Assembly (NCBI GenBank): GCA_947462115.1
Contig: CANHON010000228.1
Span: 1-7,418 of the forward strand
Length of the DNA stretch: 7,418 nucleotides
Reading direction: 5' to 3'
Source: Deltaproteobacteria bacterium
GTDB lineage: Bacteria; Myxococcota_A; UBA796; UBA2385
Shown: positions 6,211 through 7,418 of the stretch, piece by piece
Layout: every line of letters begins with the position of its first letter
Position numbering within the stretch: the first letter of the stretch is position 1
Position numbers and translations under genes: made by a program
The notes under the pieces: model-generated
What the model was told of the DNA's origin: nothing
Seen by the model: only the letters and a program-made list of their open reading frames with translations
The model's database searches: none

Positions 6211-7398
6211 TCAGCCGCCTTCGACGACCAGCGGGCCCGCCTCGCCGAGCGCCACGCCCTCGCCCAAGCCCCAGAGGTGCTGGTCGAAGAAGGCGGTGGG
6301 CACCGACCGAATGAAGGGATCGGACTGCTCGAGGGGCAAGAAGGAGGCGGCGCAGGCGTCGTCCTCCACCACCGGCACGCCGCCGGGGCAGCCGTCGGTG
6401 GCGAGCTGGATCAGGCCCGCGTACAGCCCGGCGTTGAGGTCATCGCGGCCGTCGAGCTGGCGCTCGGCGATGCCCAGCAGGTCGAGGGCGCACAGGTCGG
6501 AGAAGGCGAGGTGGCCGGCCCCCTGAAGCGAGGCGCCGAGGCCATCTTGGAGGGTCGAGACGGTGGGCAGCGCGTCGGAGGCCGGGATGATGCCGTCGCA
6601 GCTCCCGACGTAGACCAAGGTGGGCACCTCCCGCTGCACTTCGGCGCCCGCCGCCATGATGAGCAGCGCGTCCGCCCGGAGCTCGGCCTGGCCGAAGGTC
6701 GAGGTGCTCCCGCCGCCGGCGCTGTGCCCCGAGACCCCGAGGGTGTCGGGGTCGATGAGGCCCGCCCACTCCCCTTCGGCCGCGGCGTCGGCCCAGGCCA
6801 GCGCGGCGGCGAGCCCGGCCGGGCCGGGATCGGAGGAGAAGCCGGTGAGGTTGCAGCCCTCCAAGGCCGGCGAGAAGATGCAGGGCAGCAGGTCGCCCAT
6901 GCTGCGACCCACGTGATCGGCGGCGATCACGACGTAGCCGCGGCTGGCGAGGTGGGTGGCGTAGCTCACGCTCTGCAGGCGGGTGCCGCCAAAACCGTGG
7001 CTGAACAGCACCACCGGCCAGGCCCGCGGGCCGCGGCGCAGGGGCGCGTCGCGCACCGCCACCGTGGGGATCAACGGGAACTCGACGCCGCCGAGGCGCT
7101 CATTCACCGAGTCGGGGATGAAGACGTTGAAGTCCGCGGGCTCCCCCGGCTCACCGGCCATCGCGTCGGTGGTGGGGTACCAGATCTCGAGCTGGACGTC
7201 GCCTTGGAGGTCGGAGCGCACCCCGACCGGCGCGCCGGCGGCGCCGGGGTCGGGGGGCAGGGCCCAGGGCTCCGGCTCCTCCCCCTGCCCGCTGTCCTCC
7301 CCCGCGGCCCCCTTGGGCTCGCCCCCGCAGCCCACGAGGGGGAGCATGTGTGTGAGCAACGCGAGGCAGGTCATTTTCGTCGAGCGACGGGCGGTCAT
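6211..7398 (-). CDS. Secreted lipoprotein alpha/beta hydrolase, PAF-acetylhydrolase/polyester-hydrolase-like
   Basis: This 395-residue serine hydrolase carries a lipoprotein signal: a basic n-region (MTARRSTK), a short hydrophobic core and the lipobox LVGC with Cys24. Gly at +2 favours sorting to the outer membrane in a Gram-negative cell. A Glu/Gly/Pro-rich tether (about 25-58) precedes the catalytic domain. The oxyanion motif FSHGFGG (132-138), the strand-helix GYVVIAADHVG (154-164), the nucleophile elbow GHSAGG with Ser226, Asp268 in GSCDGIIP, and His296 in GAGHLAFSD give a complete triad. The pattern matches the superfamily of PAF acetylhydrolases, cutinases and polyester hydrolases, which cleave ester bonds; the substrate is unknown. 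Six cysteines in the mature catalytic region (173, 181, 267, 303, 337, 349) could form disulfides outside the cytoplasm. The ATG at 7398 has AAGGTGAG just upstream. It is transcribed toward pdhC and probably forms its own unit, with its promoter outside the window. Confidence 0.88.
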   Translation of the reverse strand: MTARRSTKMTCLALLTHMLPLVGCGGEPKGAAGEDSGQGEEPEPWALPPDPGAAGAPVGVRSDLQGDVQLEIWYPTTDAMAGEPGEPADFNVFIPDSVNERLGGVEFPLIPTVAVRDAPLRRGPRAWPVVLFSHGFGGTRLQSVSYATHLASRGYVVIAADHVGRSMGDLLPCIFSPALEGCNLTGFSSDPGPAGLAAALAWADAAAEGEWAGLIDPDTLGVSGHSAGGGSTSTFGQAELRADALLIMAAGAEVQREVPTLVYVGSCDGIIPASDALPTVSTLQDGLGASLQGAGHLAFSDLCALDLLGIAERQLDGRDDLNAGLYAGLIQLATDGCPGGVPVVEDDACAASFLPLEQSDPFIRSVPTAFFDQHLWGLGEGVALGEAGPLVVEGG

Positions 7399-7418
7399 GG
7401 CTCACCTTGGGCCGCGGC

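Overview
The window is a high-GC bacterial segment with strong G/C preference at third codon positions. It holds five genes: two on the minus strand at the left, three on the plus strand in the middle and one on the minus strand at the right, counting the gene cut by the left edge (six coding regions in all). Codon use, the alpha/beta type pyruvate dehydrogenase and the outer-membrane-type lipoprotein hydrolase fit a Myxococcota-like or other deltaproteobacterial-type genome. This is an inference from style; no marker gene is present to fix the taxon.

Left part, minus strand: a concentrative nucleoside transporter (CNT/NupC family, start 2470, stop 1148) is followed by a polytopic GT-C-type glycosyltransferase-like membrane protein. 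Its likely TTG start overlaps the transporter stop by 8 bases, and it runs off the left edge. The two are probably co-transcribed.

Middle, plus strand: pdhA, pdhB and pdhC form a tightly packed operon (2636-6119) encoding E1 alpha, E1 beta and E2 of a pyruvate dehydrogenase complex. pdhA and pdhB overlap by one base (TGATG), and pdhB and pdhC are separated by two bases. All catalytic and cofactor motifs are present: the thiamine diphosphate GDG...NN motif, the E1 beta catalytic Glu, the lipoyl Lys and the E2 DHRVVDGA motif. No E3 (dihydrolipoamide dehydrogenase) gene follows, so E3 must be encoded elsewhere. The 165-base divergent region between nupC and pdhA contains a perfect inverted repeat (GGCTAACC ... 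GGTTAGCC) that could mark divergent promoters or an operator.

Right part, minus strand: a secreted lipoprotein alpha/beta hydrolase, resembling the platelet-activating-factor acetylhydrolase/polyester-hydrolase superfamily, converges on pdhC. A GC-rich stem-loop between them looks like the terminator of the pdh operon.

Overall this is mostly ordinary metabolic and membrane gene content. I found no mobile element, CRISPR array, tRNA or rRNA, and no evidence of a new multi-gene system. The points most worth checking are the non-low-complexity island in the E2 linker, the symmetric repeat in the divergent promoter region, and the substituted positions in the nucleoside transporter.
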